A stretch of DNA of 64,000 nucleotides from Onchocerca volvulus (GCA_000499405.2 HG738138.1:20871753-20935752); one strand, 5' to 3'; positions 26,381-41,300 are shown, numbered from the stretch's first letter. A program made the numbers and translations. The notes: generated by a model from the sequence alone, not told the origin.

Positions 26381-29300
26381 ATGGCTATTCCACCAAGATT
26401 TCCTGGAATGATTCCAGCTTATGGTGTTCAAATCCCACCAATGACACCGATGAGTAAGTTCCAAAACATTTCAATCTGTGAAGATTTAGGAGTGTCTTAT
26501 CAGGACATAACATTTGTGATTGTAATGGTAATTAGCTATAGTTTATTGCCATTAATACATTACTTTTCTTAATAATTTTTATGGTAACAATCAGTATTAT
26601 CTTGATTTGTAATACTGATTGCTTAATCATACAAACTGTTACGAAAAGTGATGTCAGGTGTCATCTTAGATTTATCTCATTTTGATCGAATTTTGTAGTA
26701 AATTGTTACTTTTTTCTAATTAAACTGTTTTTTTTGGCATTTGAAATGTTGTTTAAATGGTCTTAGTTTTGTGAATTACCTAACATTGTCGGATTTTTTG
26801 TCAGCTACTGTAATCATTGCAGCATATGGCGGCTCGCTTTTTTTTTAAACTCTTTTTCTCAAAAGAAGCACGAGATATATCTCAATATTCAGCCTGCCTA
26901 TTATTCAGTTTTCTTACATAGCATCATTTGCCCATCCTTATAAATTATAACATTAATTGATCTCTAAAAAGTTTTCAATTCTCTAACATATCTTTTTGTA
27001 ATGGGAATATTGAAAAATCCTGAAGGACGTCCTTTTTAAGTGATCTCTATTCAGTTCATGATTCGGTTTTGTATTTTTGATTCTTATCATTATAACTATT
27101 TTTTGTTGCTATTAATTCGAGTGACAAGATTTTTTTGGAATATAAATAATAATATAGCAGAATCGTTTACAGTTATAAATTCCATTTTTTCAGTTTTTTT
27201 TTTTTTCATGAAAGCAAATTATTCTTTGTAAAGCCGCAGCAAGAAAAATTATTGCTGCCATTCAGATTTTGAAATTTTATTTGATGTCTTTGACGTTAAA
27301 TTTTTTTTTTTTTTGTTTTATTTTTCCGTTTTTCCGTTTTTTTTTTCAATCTTTTAAGTGACTTTCCCGGTATCTTGATATCTTGAGGCATTTGATTGTT
27401 AGATTTCAAAAGCTTTCCTAATTTCAATGAAATTTTTGAAATCTTATGATCAACCAAGATAGAGGAGTCTTTACTGAAGCATTTCTTCCTCCCACCTCCC
27501 TACAATTCGGTAGTATCTCTTAGATTGCATATTTATTGAATTTTGAACTGCTCTTTTTACTAACCTTAGGTTTCAAAAATTATTTGCAGCTTTTCATGAA
27601 TTACTCCTCTTTTCATCACTTATTCTAACTTTAAATAATTGCATTCTTTTAGCTTCAAAACATACAGTTATGCTTAGTATCAGATAGTATTGTATTGATC
27701 ATTTCTTCACAATGGAATGTAACATTCTAATTGTTAAGCTGAAAGATTCGTTGCTGTTGCACCTTACAACCATGCCACATTTTCGAAGTCAGAATAAGAA
27801 CAGTAAAGAGGTCAAAGATTGAGAATTTAAAATATCAAATCAAATTTTTTCAGATATTGTTGGGGTTTCAAAATATGCTTGTCCATTTAATTGGAAACAA
27901 AATAAATTCCAATTTTTTCAAAAATCAAATTTCTATGAAAAAAGTATAGGTTGAAATTAATGAAAAATCCATGTATCATTTAGTGAAATCTTGCTTTTTA
28001 ACTTTTTTTTCTGTGTCATTGTCTTCGAATGTTTGCAGTGTTTCTAATTGCAAAGAATGCCATTGAGTTATATATATATATATATATATATATTCCACGC
28101 ATAAACTTCTGAACTTTAATGAGTAAAATTAAACGAGCTGAATAATTATTGGGATCATTTAGTAATTCTGTAGTTTGAGAGCATATCTTCTTAATCTTTC
28201 ATTTGGTTTCTTCCATTGGCCTACTTTCTAGAAACTTTTTAATCCAGCTTTTTATAAATTTATTCATAATCTTGATATGCAACACCACACTGAATTCAGC
28301 CAAACCAATCGATAGTAATAATAATGCTAACAGCTTCGATTGATCTCTGTTAACTTCACTTTAAAAATTTGTGATATTTTCTTTTTTTTTCACTGTAAAT
28401 TTCATCCCACTGAAATTATTCAGTAATAGTTTGTCCATCAGTTAAATCGGTTATGACTTGAATATGCTGGTTTTGTTCACAGTCTCATACTATGGTAAGT
28501 TTGAGTACAGTTATAGATTTTTTTGCAAGTATTTTACCTTATTCACTTATATTATCTTTTACATGTACACGCAATTATTTCATGCTATCGTCGTAAAATA
28601 TTTTTAAGTTTATGAAAATACTTCAAGAATTGATTTTGATAGATTTTTCCTCCGGGAGTTTGATGTTTCCTTTATTTGGTGATTTTCCGTTAATACTTTT
28701 GACTTAATGATTAAATGCGGATCAAAAATGTATAATTATGGATTACCTTGAATTGTTATATATGTTCGGAATTGCGAAATTTTTTTTTTTTTTTATTAGA
28801 AGCATTAGGCACTACAGAAGTTTTTTTTTCCTTTTTTTTTTTGCGATAGAAGGTTTTCAATTTTTGAAATTAACGTAATTTAATTGACTGTAACAAATAA
28901 TTTGCCTCCCATTATTTTGTTTCTGTTAATTCAGACCAATTGTTCATAAGTTTGAATGAATTTATTGCATCTCAAATCAACATAATTTTAGTGCCTTTTC
29001 CGAATCCCTACTTTATGCCTAATCCTATCATGGCTGCAGCTGCTGCACAACGAATGGCGGCTCCACCCGCACCACAACCTAAGGTATATCAGTTATTTTT
29101 CGCTACACTATTCTGTTATCAAAAAAGATGAGAAGGAAAAAAAATGTACTTTTATTAGTTTTTTCGTGCATAAGTTAAATGAAGTTTTATTTCAGCCTCC
29201 AGAAAAACCACCAGTTACGACAGTTTTTGTTGGTAATATAAATGAGAAATGTGGCAACGAGCTAATACGAGCTATTTTGACGGTAGATATATTTTGAATA

Positions 29301-32300
29301 CACAGCAATTGTTTAGTTTGTAAATAGTGTACGATTAATTAAAGTAGGGGTAAACAAGCATAAAAAGAAGTAAATTTTCGATAGTTCAGGATGCTAATGA
29401 CACAGCGCATTGTTAAATAGTAAGCTCAGATTCATAAATTCTTTTAAATTAAATATTGCGCTTGGTTTTTTAATTTTTTTTGCTCATAACCATTCAAAGA
29501 GTCTCTAATATTAGCGAAAGTCTAGTTTTCGATTGACTTCATTCCATTGTTCGTGTACTAGACTTAGTGGATCTTTGAAATTTTGGAGGAATGTGGTGCA
29601 GTTGCAACATGGAAACGCATTCAAGGCTCAAATGGCAAATTTCAAGCATTTGGTTTTTGTGAATTTGAAAGTCCATTTGGTACAATGCGAGCTTTACGAA
29701 TTTTGCATGATTATCCACTCGCCGAGAAGAAATTAGTAGTTAAGGTTAGTTTTTAATACAGAATTGAAGATTTCCTCGTAGAAGTATAACATTGGGAAGT
29801 AGAAAGAAACGGAACAAAAACACATGCATTGATAGAAATATTTTGAGTAAAAACTTAACGATATCGAAAAGGCATATTGTTCGAAATTAAATTGGAAGTA
29901 AGAAAAAGCAGTTAATGTCGCATAAGTTCTTGTATGGTTTGTCGTGAATTATATTGGAGTTTTTTTTTTTTTTTTTAATTCTACTTTCATATCATGTAAT
30001 AATGCGCATAATTTGCAGATTGATGACAAAACACGAACAATGGTCAAAGAGTATGTTGCGAGAAAACGCGTAGAGAAAAATTTACCTCCCGAAATTTTAG
30101 CATCCGATGAAATGCCAGCGGATGAAGATAATGTTGTTGACGATGAAGAAATACGGCAGAAAATTCAAACATTGATTGAAAAGGATGCACCAGATCTGGT
30201 TCCTATAGAAGGTTACATGCTTTTAACTAGTGAAAGTCAGAAAATACTGTGACATAATTATACTTCGATGTTTATGATATCAAAATCATTGCACAATTTC
30301 TTAATTATTGATAACTTTAACTTCTCTTCCGTAGTTTCGAGATGAAAAGAATTTATGCTTCGATTTAAAAAAATATATCAGTAAACCGATTTTTTAACCA
30401 CAAAAGATTTGTTGCAGATGGTGAATTGGCAGAGAAAACTCGGTCTCCTGTTTTGGAAAAGGGAAAGGTGAGCGACTTAATAAGTAAACAGTTATTTCTA
30501 ATTCTTTTTCAGTGATTTCCTATTAGGTATTTTATTTTTAATGTCTTTTATCAATTGAGAATGACTTAGTATTGAAATTTTATTTTTTAGGATCGAATAC
30601 GAGATCGAAGTGCTGAAAAACGAAAGGAGAGAAAGGTGAGTAGTGTTATTCACTTTCAAGCAATCCTTTTTATTTTTCAACAGCGAAGATTTGCAGTAAA
30701 TGATTTAAATAATATATCATAATGAAATATAATTGAAGTGGTACTTCAAGTAGAGGTATGTGTTTTGATAAAATCTGTATAGGCTAAACGCATATTGTTG
30801 GGATAACGAAAATACGCATTTTGGCAACGAGTAAGTTCCATATTTTCCATTTTCCTTTATTTTCTCACAGCAACTAATCTCTCTGCTCCCAAACCAAAGA
30901 ACCGGTATCAAAATCTAAGCATAAAAAATCAGAAGCAAAGCTTCAACAGCAACAGTGGATGCATATCACATGTTTGAAAAATGCTATTCTGTCCGCTTGA
31001 AAAGCTCCTTGTTTGTGCGTCAATATTTGTTTTTATTTTTCTTCGTGTGTTAACATCAAAAATCTCGAAAATTTGTGAATATCTCATTCTTTATTCAAAA
31101 AAGAAATTATAAAGTTGGATGATTAACTAAACATCCCCGCTTTTGCTTTTTCTAATAGCTCATTACTCTTAATTTATTCAAACTAAAATTGGTTCTGTGT
31201 TACATTTGGCTTCAGCAGTTCAAATTGTGTATCTATTAGTCTTCCTGAAAATTCCGTGAAATTCAAAATTTAATTCCATTCCTGCCAAGTTAATCGTTTT
31301 AAAATGACTGATAGAAATAACAGATTTGTATTCCATTTATTGTCTCTTTCAAATAAATCTAAAAAAAGAGAAACTAATCGCCTCCGGAACAGCAAGAACT
31401 CTTAATGGATTTGAGAAGTATTCGGCCTCATCTAACTCTCGTTATGAAAATCTCATGTAAAAAATAGTTCCTGATTTTATTGATAACAAAAGATTATGTT
31501 GGTAGCTTTCGCTGACTAATAATATGCATTTGATAGGGCAAATTTCGGCTTTTCTTGATTTTTTGACGGAAATGACGTTATATTGACCCATTGTAGCAAG
31601 AGGTTTACTTCAATGAACAGATCTTCAGTCGATTATTGAATAATTTCTGAATAAATTTGAGGAATTCCTGAAGTAATTGATATTTACTAAAATCACTTGC
31701 ACCCTGAATTAAGTAACTCGAATATAAAAAGCTGATCATTTTTCATCAGTTTGTACTAACTCTCACAATGAGATTTGTGATATTTTTCTGTGAAGTTCTC
31801 ATTATTATAGTCCTATTTGATTCTGCAAAGGCCTCATCCATTTTTTGAGATTGTGTTTAAATTTTGGATTATTTGGCTTATACTATGTCTCTGAAAAGTT
31901 TTTTCTGATTTCGAATAATTATTTTCGTTACCACATAGGAATATGGAAGTGTTCCTATCTTCCAAATTTATATGCAAATAAAGTATAGAATCAGATACTG
32001 AAAATAGTCATTGCTTTCTCTTTTGTATTTTTAAAATTTTAGTTTATCTTTTTAGTTATTTCATCCTTTTCTCATTGTTGGTTTTCCTATTTAACCCATT
32101 AGATTAAAAGTATGTCTTCGTAAAAAACCAGTGCATAGCCTTGAATACTCTCCAGTTTTATTTTGCAAAAGTTTTATTATCATTTTTTGATTTAGTCTAT
32201 CAACTTGTGTAGCTCTAGTCAACAGATTTAGATTTTTAGGATGACTAGTCAGTTGTGGGTTTTTAGTATGTACCAATTCTTATTTCAATTTATCGCTTTA

Positions 32301-35300
32301 ACAAATGGAATAACTCTTTCATGTTTTGAATTGTGATAAGTTTCTGTGCTTAGCAATTTCATTATGAACTGAACAACAAAGATACTTTGTGTAAGTTCGT
32401 ATATCACACTCTTCCTTGAATTCAAACATTGTTTATTTGCTTGCTTTTCGTTTTCGTAACAACACTCAATATTTCAATTTTTGCACTTTATTTCTGTTTT
32501 TTTTTTTTTTTTTTCCTTTCTTTCCATAAAGTTTGCATGAAATTTTTGGGGCACACTTTATATTTTTTTTTTCCTTTTTTGAAATGAAGAGAACAAGAGA
32601 ATTATAGTGATTTTGCTTATAATATTACAGATTTGTACAACTTCGCAGCAAAAAATTGTCGCGCTGGTAAGTGTAAATGTTGCTGTTTTAAGTAACTCTA
32701 TCTTGCCCGCTGAAATACCATTACAGTTTAATTATTTGTACGTTATATTAATATGTTTCATTTGCTCAGGGGGATGATGAATTAATAGTTTTTCCATTTT
32801 ATCTATACCATTCAAATTAACATGATTTGATTGATTTTGTCAGGTGTACAAGAATGTATATGGAAATGATCAGTTCTAAACTGATTTTTGGCAATGTGGC
32901 AGAAGGATGCCAGAAATCTTAAAAGTTTCTGTCATCGATCTAAAATCTATTTGCTTTGCAAGTAAGATGAGAATTGCTACTATGATGTTATAGTGGTTCA
33001 CTTAGTTTTGGTTTGGCAATTATGATGTTTTCAGACATAAAAACACGCAACTGTTTGTCATTCTTTAGCTAATGCAACGATGATGCGCCAACCGTTTGTA
33101 TGATAATTAAAAGAAAATACTGACTCTGTCCAACTTCAATGTAAAAAAAAAAAAACGGGACCTTATACAGAGAATAGTCCAACATCATTTTCTTGTTTTT
33201 GCTCAGTAAATATCTTTTAGAACATGCCAATACTTTTCGGTTATAAAGATTAGCCGTTCTTGAGTACATGAGAATTAATAAATTACTAGGTTTGGTGGTG
33301 GCATTTTTCTTCTATTTTGTCTTTGCAATGATCGATTGAATGAAATTTTTTGTTTCATTTTAACATTTTTTTGGTGCCATCACTTTTCATCATCTATAGC
33401 AGCACCATTCACAAAAAATAACAAAGGAATTTGAATGAAATTTCTACTTCGCTATTTTTTTAAGTACCTAAAAAGTGGTTGGTGAAATAAGAAACAGTAG
33501 CAAGAAGCAGTCAATAAATCTTTCCATTTTTAGTTTTGATTACCTGCTAATTTTTGTTCAGAAACTCCGTAGCAAAAAATTGTCAGTTGTGATTGAATTT
33601 AAATTCATTTTTATCAGTTTGTGTAATAAAATGGTGATTGCACAATGATAACGTTGAATTAAACGTAGTTCCTGCAGTTGTGGGAAGAACATTTCTATTA
33701 GCAGGAAGATTTGTGAAGGGAACGTTTTAAATTATTAATTATGAATAAATCTCGAATCTATTTTGGGTGAGTAGTAACCATGCTTTTTGTCATTCATAAA
33801 AACTTCTTTTGTTCTCTAAGTGGTGAAGCAACAATTTTTTAAATACATTTTCTATGAATAGCTCATTATATTATTACTTGTTATTGCTCAACTGATTCTT
33901 TTATGTGAGAAATGTTTGTAGCGACTGGAAAAAGATTATTGTTTAAAGGCTTATATTGATTGTTTTACAAAAAGTAGTATTTGAAGAAGGTAAGTGATAG
34001 TCATTAAATTGTTGCATGCTCTTTGTCCAGCCTAAGGTATGATAAAATTACAGGAATAGTGGAGATGTGTATTGGCAGCGGAAAAATATGGAACTGCGGA
34101 GTAGAATATATAGCATAAAATAAATGGAACTCGTGTTTTCGTATTCGTTCCTAGAACTGATTAACTAATATGAAATATTTTCAGGACGATGATAAATATA
34201 GCAGTCGACATCGAGCGCATTCACGTTCTCGTTCAGGTAGTCGAGACAGACATAAGTCCAGGAAAAGATCCCGAACTGATAGTGAACGAAGTGATGTCAA
34301 GAAGTATACTTCTCACTTCATGTTTTAATTTCAAATAATTTTTGCATCATTTAATTATTATGATTTTTTAACTTCAAGTCCGAGGAGTTTGATTTAGTGG
34401 CTTCAGTACTAATACACACAGTTGAATTATATCCTCATATTCTAATTCTGTTTGCAGTGATTAACTTTTGTTGTTATCTAAAAGAAGCTAAAGCTGAATA
34501 GATCAATCATAGTTTAACTCTTTTTTTTCATTTCTTAATGTCTGAAAATTATGAGAAATTTAGGTCGTATTATCGTTCATCAAGCAGAAGTAGTGAATCA
34601 AGTCGAAGTTCGAGCACTTCATCTTCGAATAGCAGTTTTTCAAACCGTTCCGGAAGTCATACACGAAAAGCATTCAGATCTCAATCACCCAGCAGGCAAT
34701 TTTGTCTATTTTTTTATAATGTAATTTGTAAATACTTTTTCAGTTTTTCACATAATTCTTTTCAGAGATCGAGATTCAGAAGACAGTGATGAACAAAAGG
34801 AAAGAAGAGCTTTGCGTAAACAGGTTACGCTTCTTTATTTCAACTCCGCTTAAATTTTTTTTTCTCATTCCTTATCACCAATACTTGAGATCAAGCCTCT
34901 TAAGAGTGTAAATTTTTTTGAGTGATTTAGAGTGACAGAAAACTGCCGTGGGGGTGGAAGTTATTTCATGTATTGCAGAAATTTCATAATTACTCAAATT
35001 TGAAAGCTGGTACTTTTAAGAATTTTTTTTAGATTCGTGAAAAAGAAATAGCTTATGCTGATAGGCTACGTAAATGGGAAGCTCGTGAAAGAAGACAGGC
35101 TAAATTATATGAGCGAGATGAGCAACGAGAGAAACAACGTAAGCGTGATATGCAAAAAGAAGCAAAGAAATTGAAACATTTCCTAGAAGATTATGACGAT
35201 GAACGCATGGACCAGAAATATTACAAGTAATCATTTCCATCTTAATGGAGATTTTGATCTATCTATTATTACTGGATATCGAATGTTTATTCGTTCAGTA

Positions 35301-37130
35301 TAACGCATTTCTCACTGGTATACTGCATACATTGGATAAGGAAGTGCATGAATTTAATTTAAAAAAATCTGTAATTATTTATTTTTGTTTGGATACTTTC
35401 ATATTGTTAAGAAGCATTGAAGAGAGCGATATTCTCAAGTTAGTTAGTAATAGGGATGGGATCGTTTTAAAAATTTTGTATTTATTTGCAGAAGTTCTTC
35501 ATTGTTTCAACGCCGGCGTGATTTTGAACGTGAACGTGAAGCAGATGCCAAAGATCGACAACGTGAACAACAAGAAATTGAAGAGCTTAAAAAACAAATT
35601 TTGGCTGAAAATGCAAATGTTGAAAATCCGGATGAAGAGGCCAGGAAACGACACGAGGAACAGGTTGCTTGATACCTTAAGTTTTATTACGTATTTTTTC
35701 AGATAACTTTCCTTCTGGGGAAATTTTTCTGAAGAATTGAATACGTTTAGGAAGAAGCTTTGTTACGGAAATTACGAGCAGATTCTGGAAGTCCAAATCC
35801 GCATCGTCCTTTGGGTCAGAAACCGTTGCCATCTGAACCGGAAAAAGATGAGGAGAGTGAAGAATCTGAAAGTGATTCTGAAAGTGAAAGAAGCGGTGAG
35901 GAAGCTGTCAAAATGGAAAAACTTGAAAAGCGGAGTAGTTGGAAAGCTGGTATAACATTCGTAATATTAACTTTATGATTTGATGTCAAATTCACTCTTT
36001 ACTTAATGAGAAATTTTCTGCAGTAATGTGTTAAGTTAGTTTAAAACTACATAACGAAAAATTTTAATAATTGACCTGTTCGGTAAACTCACTTTGCTAA
36101 ATCAAATGTCACAATTTTCAGTAGCATCGGAAGATACTCCTGTTTTGAATTCACCAATAGTGAGCGTGGCATCACCTTCTTTAATGTCATCATCTCTTGC
36201 AAGTCCAGCCATTGTGCGTACCGATGTTATCACACCTGCTCGGCCATCAACAAGCTCACACCTGAATGGAATATTTGGTTTCGAAGAAAATGATGAGGAT
36301 GCAGCATTTCGAAAAAAGAAATTGAAACCATTCGAAATCACTGAAGAGGTAATAGAGATATAATTATTTAGAAAGAAGTTCTGCTTTTTTAATTATAATC
36401 TATAATTTCACTACATATCTGTTTCTATTAATTCATAAAATTATGTTCAGGACCGCATTCAGGCGATGACGTCGGAAGAACGTAAACAAATGATCAAGGA
36501 TTTAATAGATCGCATCCCAACTGCAAAAAATGATTTATTTGCTTTTCCAATTAACTGGAACTACGTCGATAAATCTCTCGTTGAACAAAGAGTAAATATT
36601 AATTTAAAAAAAATTAAATTCCTTAAAAATTTGGACTCCTATGAAATAGTTTTATTTTCTCTCCATACTTTTTATTCTTTTTTCAGGTCAAACCTTGGGT
36701 TTCCAAAAAAATAACAGATTATATTGGTGAAGAGGAAGCTTCATTGGTTGATTTTGTTTGTGAGAAAGTGACATCAAAGACCGATCCACAGAAAATTCTT
36801 TCCGACATTGCTATGGTAACATTTCCAGCGATGTTTAACTTTCATCAGAAGAATTTTTAATAAATTACGTAGCATCCATTGCTCATAGCTGCTATTCTGA
36901 TGATCATGCAGTTGATTTTACATTCTTTTTCACGCAACAAGGCATTTTATTTATCATTTCTGAATATAACAGAGTTCCTGAAAGATTATCAGTTGTACCT
37001 AGAGTTATTTATATTTCTACAATTTTTGCAGGTTTTGGATGATGAAGCAGAAGTGTTCGTTGTAAAAATGTGGAGACTGCTTATTTATGAATCAGAAGCA
37101 AAGAAATTGGGTCTGTCAAGAAAATCTTAA
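26381..37130 (+). CDS. RBM25: RBM25 splicing regulator (RRM + PWI), about 17 exons
   Basis: Exons: 26381-26453, 28992-29083, 29196-29282, 29589-29744, 30019-30211, 30418-30467, 30591-30635, 34185-34303, 34564-34695, 34766-34823, 35033-35226, 35492-35663, 35751-35949, 36122-36348, 36451-36591, 36687-36815, 37032-37130; in phase, about 721 residues (human 843). Order of parts: proline-rich N-terminus, RRM at about 63-137 (TTVFVGNINEKCG, then FQAFGFCEFESPFGTMRALR), an Arg/Ser and Arg/Glu region (HSRSRSGSRDRHKSR, KKLKHFLEDYDDERMDQKYY), and a C-terminal PWI domain at about 618-710 (RIPTAKNDLFAFPINWNYVD, KPWVSKKITDYIGEEEASLV, AEVFVVKMWRLLIYESEAKK). The family acts in the nucleus with U1 snRNP on 5' splice-site choice and apoptosis-gene splicing. 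The long mixed-charge region is shorter than in mammals. Intron 9 seems to use a GC donor (34696). Microexon 28483-28494 and cassette exon 32631-32666 are optional additions that keep phase. Confidence 0.93.
28069..28093. repeat. (TA)n microsatellite
   Basis: About twelve TA units inside RBM25 intron 1. Confidence 0.95.
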
Positions 37131-38375
37131 GGTATGCGTGTTCTCCTGTATTGGCGGTTATCAAGTTTGCTGTTTATTTTGGTGCTTCTATTGCTTATTT
37201 TGTGCTGCATTCACCATGTGCAAATGCAGTAAACGGTTGTTTCCAAATTTCTTCAAATTGCTGTTTAAAATAATATTGTGTTCTGTTGATAGTTATAGGT
37301 TCTTTTGCAATTATTTCTATTATATTAGTTTTGTTATTTGTAGTATCAGAAAAGAGTAATAGTGCTTTTGAATTAAAGAAAGTGGTTCAATGTTTTTTTT
37401 TTTTTTTTTTTTTTTCTTATCGGTTAGGCGATAACTGCATGCTTGTACAGCAAAAAGTAACTATCTATATCATATTGCTCATTTCTTTTTTCTTTTTTTT
37501 TTTTTTATTAGATTAAAATGATCAGTGGTTTTGTGTTTCATTAAATAGGTCAGCTTCGGTAAAGTTATATTTGATACACCTGGTTTCAAGTATTTTTTGT
37601 GTTGTAAAAGGATACCTACTGCTGCTTGTTCTCAGTCATTGTTTCTATAATAAAAGAATGTTAAACAGTTGTTTCCTGCTTACTCTGTTAACACTTTCAA
37701 AATGAAACACTTAACATTTGTGGTTATTTTTACCTTTTTTTTCTTCTAAATTTTCAGTTTTTTTTTTTCCAAATCATAATTTGAAAATATGGAGCGGTAG
37801 GTATTACATCGTGTTATGAGTCTAAATGTGAAAAATAGATTTGAAGTATATTACACTTTTTTTATGTCGAATTGATACTTCACTCTTTGAATTTGAGAGG
37901 CTAAAGGATAAAATTAGTAAAAGTCGTTTATGTTTTTATTAATATATAATAAAAATGCAGCGAAATAAGACAGGAAAATAAAATGAAAATATGTGAAGTG
38001 AAGGAATAGATTTTCTAAATTTCCAGCAACTTTAGTTTTGTATAAGAGTAGTGTTTTAAGAAAAGATAAGCATTCGAAAGTGAAATAGCTTTCATCTCAT
38101 TTTTAATTAATATTGTTGTATTTCAAAAGGCAAATTAATACCTATATATTTCAAACATTTTTTTATACTTCTTGAGTACATTTTTCTCACACGTACATAC
38201 GTCATATTTTGCTGGAACCGTTACACTGAGTGGCTCTTTGATACGTAATCTCAAAGAATTATGGTGATAATAATCTCAAAGGATTGTTAAGTACCATTTA
38301 GGCATAATCGGTTCTTGAATAACGTTGATTATAGGAAGTATTTATAAAAGCGAAAAAGAACTGCTGGAGAGGAAA
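37131..38375. other. RBM25-PRIM2 intergenic region
   Basis: 1245 bp of AT-rich sequence with T tracts (around 37392-37412 and 37486-37506). AATAAA-containing strings occur at about 37645 and 37950 and could serve the RBM25 3' end. No coding exon was seen. Confidence 0.5.
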
Positions 38376-41300
38376 ATGCAGTTTGAAAGTAGCCCGAGAA
38401 GTATTCCGAAGTTTCTGATTCAAAATTCGCGAGGACCAGTTAACAGGGTGAATCATTTAAATTGAGTTTAACAAGTACTATGGTAATGAAGAGTTCTTTG
38501 AATGTCTCGAAAATTTCATTCTCGCTTCAAATTTAGGGTCTGAAAAAGATGGAAGATCTAAATTTACAAATGTATTTGGAGCCACCCACGGAAGACATAA
38601 CATTGCATGAATTTCAAGAGCTGGCACTTAATAGGCTGAGAGTATTAAAAGTTGTCGAACAAGTGAAAGATCGTTTTCCACGTGGAACAGAGGCGATAAA
38701 CAACGAGTTGACAAAGGTAAACAAACAGCTTTGGACAGAAATCATACTAACAGCATTGTTTGTTTTCTACTTTGTTTATTGAGGCTGGTCAGTCGAATGC
38801 TTTGGCAGTCGTATTCACTGAGGGTAAGCTGTTACACATGATTATGAATAAATTTTAGTTTTTCTCAAAAAATCGTTTAGTATATTTTAGCAGTTGTTGA
38901 AAATGATGCCAATAGCATGTGGTTGTTGTCCGTTCGAGGAACTGGAGAGCGAGAGAAAGCGCGATGTTATATCGCATTTTATTCTTCGACTTGCATTTTG
39001 TCAAACTCCTGAGCAGACTAGATGGTTTATCCAACAAGAAGTGGACTTCTTTAGATTTCGATTTCAAATTGTATGCTTTCTACAATTTTTATTCGAAGAG
39101 AAGATGTTTAAAGCATTGTTTTGATCGAGAAGTAGCTTTTTAAATAGATATTGTCTTTTTCTTCGAATATTACTATTTATTGCAACATATGTAAAGATGC
39201 CATTTAAGGTCTCAAAAAGTTGTGATGCAGTAACTCAATTTCTTCAAGCTAACAATTTTGATGCTCAACTGGTTACAGATGCTGAAAAACAAAATCTTAA
39301 GGAAAATCTTTCAAATGCTTGTTCTATACAGCTTAACAAGGTTAAAAAACAGCGCTGATTATAACTGTTTTCAATAGGCGTCTCGTAGTTGCTTTCATAT
39401 GAATATTCAATATGGGTAATATTACCTTTGTATCTTGGAAGGAACTAATGATGTTAAAGTTAAGATCAAGCTATTTCCTAGCAAATTCTTTGAATATTTT
39501 ATGATATAAGACATCATTCATGTGCCAAAGCTGAATATGATTTAAGTAGTGACCTTGAAAGATTATCATATTCCAAATATTTGTTTTGATCCATATTTTG
39601 GTTAGGTTATCATCAATCACTGGTCATCATAAGAATTGGTAGGTATTCATTACGCTGCATTGATTGCATATTGATACACCAATACATTTAGTAGATTGTT
39701 GATGAAATTGTTCGTAACTACATGGCTCGAAAAATTCAGTTTTTAATGTAATATATACTTGATACATAGTTCTTCTTTCGCATATCGCCATGTTTTATTA
39801 ATCATATCATTATAATAAATTTTATTTTTTTGAAATTTCTCTTCTTGAAAAAAAAAAAAAAAAAGAGATTTTAATCTTAAAGGATTTCTATATATCTTTT
39901 GAACACGTGCCGTATCTTTCAGGTTACAAGCACAAATTTTTGGAAAATTCCTTTTGAAGATGCACTTGATCTAATTCGTAAACGTCGAGTTCTGCTAATT
40001 TCCGGTGATGCCATTGTTTCTGAAGATGATCTCCAAGTTATATTATGCACTAGACTTCGTCTTAATATCGCCGCTGCTATGGCTGTTAGCATTAATTTTA
40101 TGTAAAATAAAGTTTGAATTATATTGAAGCCATTTTGTTGGAGATGAAAAGTTCATAATCGTAATTTTTTTTTTTTTTTGCGAAATTCCGAAGTAAATCT
40201 CAAGGTCTCAATTTATAGCTTTATAAAATAATCATTTTAATCTTGTTGCCTTTTTTAAATATGTATCGGCTTACCATCTTTCAGCGTGCTTGTAGAAATA
40301 TCGTATTCATTGAAGAAAATGATCGATTGATGCCCTTTTTGAAGCAGTTATCAAGCAGATCTTATATAGGTAAAAATTACATTGGAACAGATGTTTCTCG
40401 TGTCACACCTGATATGGTGGATTCGGTATGTTTCTTGATTTATCATACATCTGTAAACTACTTATCGGAAGTCGCTTTTTGAGTCTCTAGATACTTTTCT
40501 ATACGATATGATTGAGCTAAAATATAGTTACTGGCTTTTTTGGTTAATGCAAAGAATTAATTTATTCTACATAATATTTTCATTGGACATAAAGCAATAA
40601 CAGATGGTAATTTGCATAGCAGAATAGCAATTTTGCTATGGCTTCCTATAAATATTGAAGAATAGTGATGGCAGTTTATTTTTTTTGAAGTCAGCGTTAT
40701 AAGTATCTTTATTTGTTTCAATTAGTAACTTTTAAAAAAAATTTTAGTTTCAGAAAAAAAAAATGTTTCAGTTTGCTGCAACTTCGTTTCCACTATGTAT
40801 GAGGAATATACATAATCGACTGCGGGCAGATCATCATTTACGTCATGGTGCTCGAATGCAGTATGGATTGTTTTTAAAAGCGATTGGCATGACATTAGAT
40901 GATGCACTTAGTTTCTGGAGGGCTGAATTTACTAAAAAAATGGATTCAGATAAGGTTGGCGGAAAACTTTATCTTTTTCAAAAGGGATTTATTTTTTAAG
41001 ATAGAGCTTTAACTGATACTTTAAATGTAAATTTAAATTTTGTAGAAGGGAACATTTTGGTCTTTCAAATTATTGACATTAAAATGGTAAATGATTATCT
41101 TTTAACCAGAGTTTGAAATTTTTTCATCAAAAATCAATGTACAAAGAATTTTAATGAAAATGTCTAGTTCAAAAATGTTAAATATTTTATGAGATTAATG
41201 GCAGATTTTAGGATTAAACTCTTTGATTTTTAGTTTGATAAGCAATATGCCTATAATATTCGTCATAATTATGGCAAAGAAGGGAAGCATGCGAATTATT

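Noticed and set aside
29521..29588. Earlier RBM25 exon 4 start at CTTAG (adding about eight residues)
   Set aside because: It would insert residues inside the RRM, whereas starting at 29589 aligns with the human RRM without a gap.
35245..35706. Longest single open frame in the window (153 codons, +)
   Set aside because: It runs from an RBM25 intron into exon 12 in the wrong frame; exon 12 itself (35492-35663) reads in another frame that matches RBM25.
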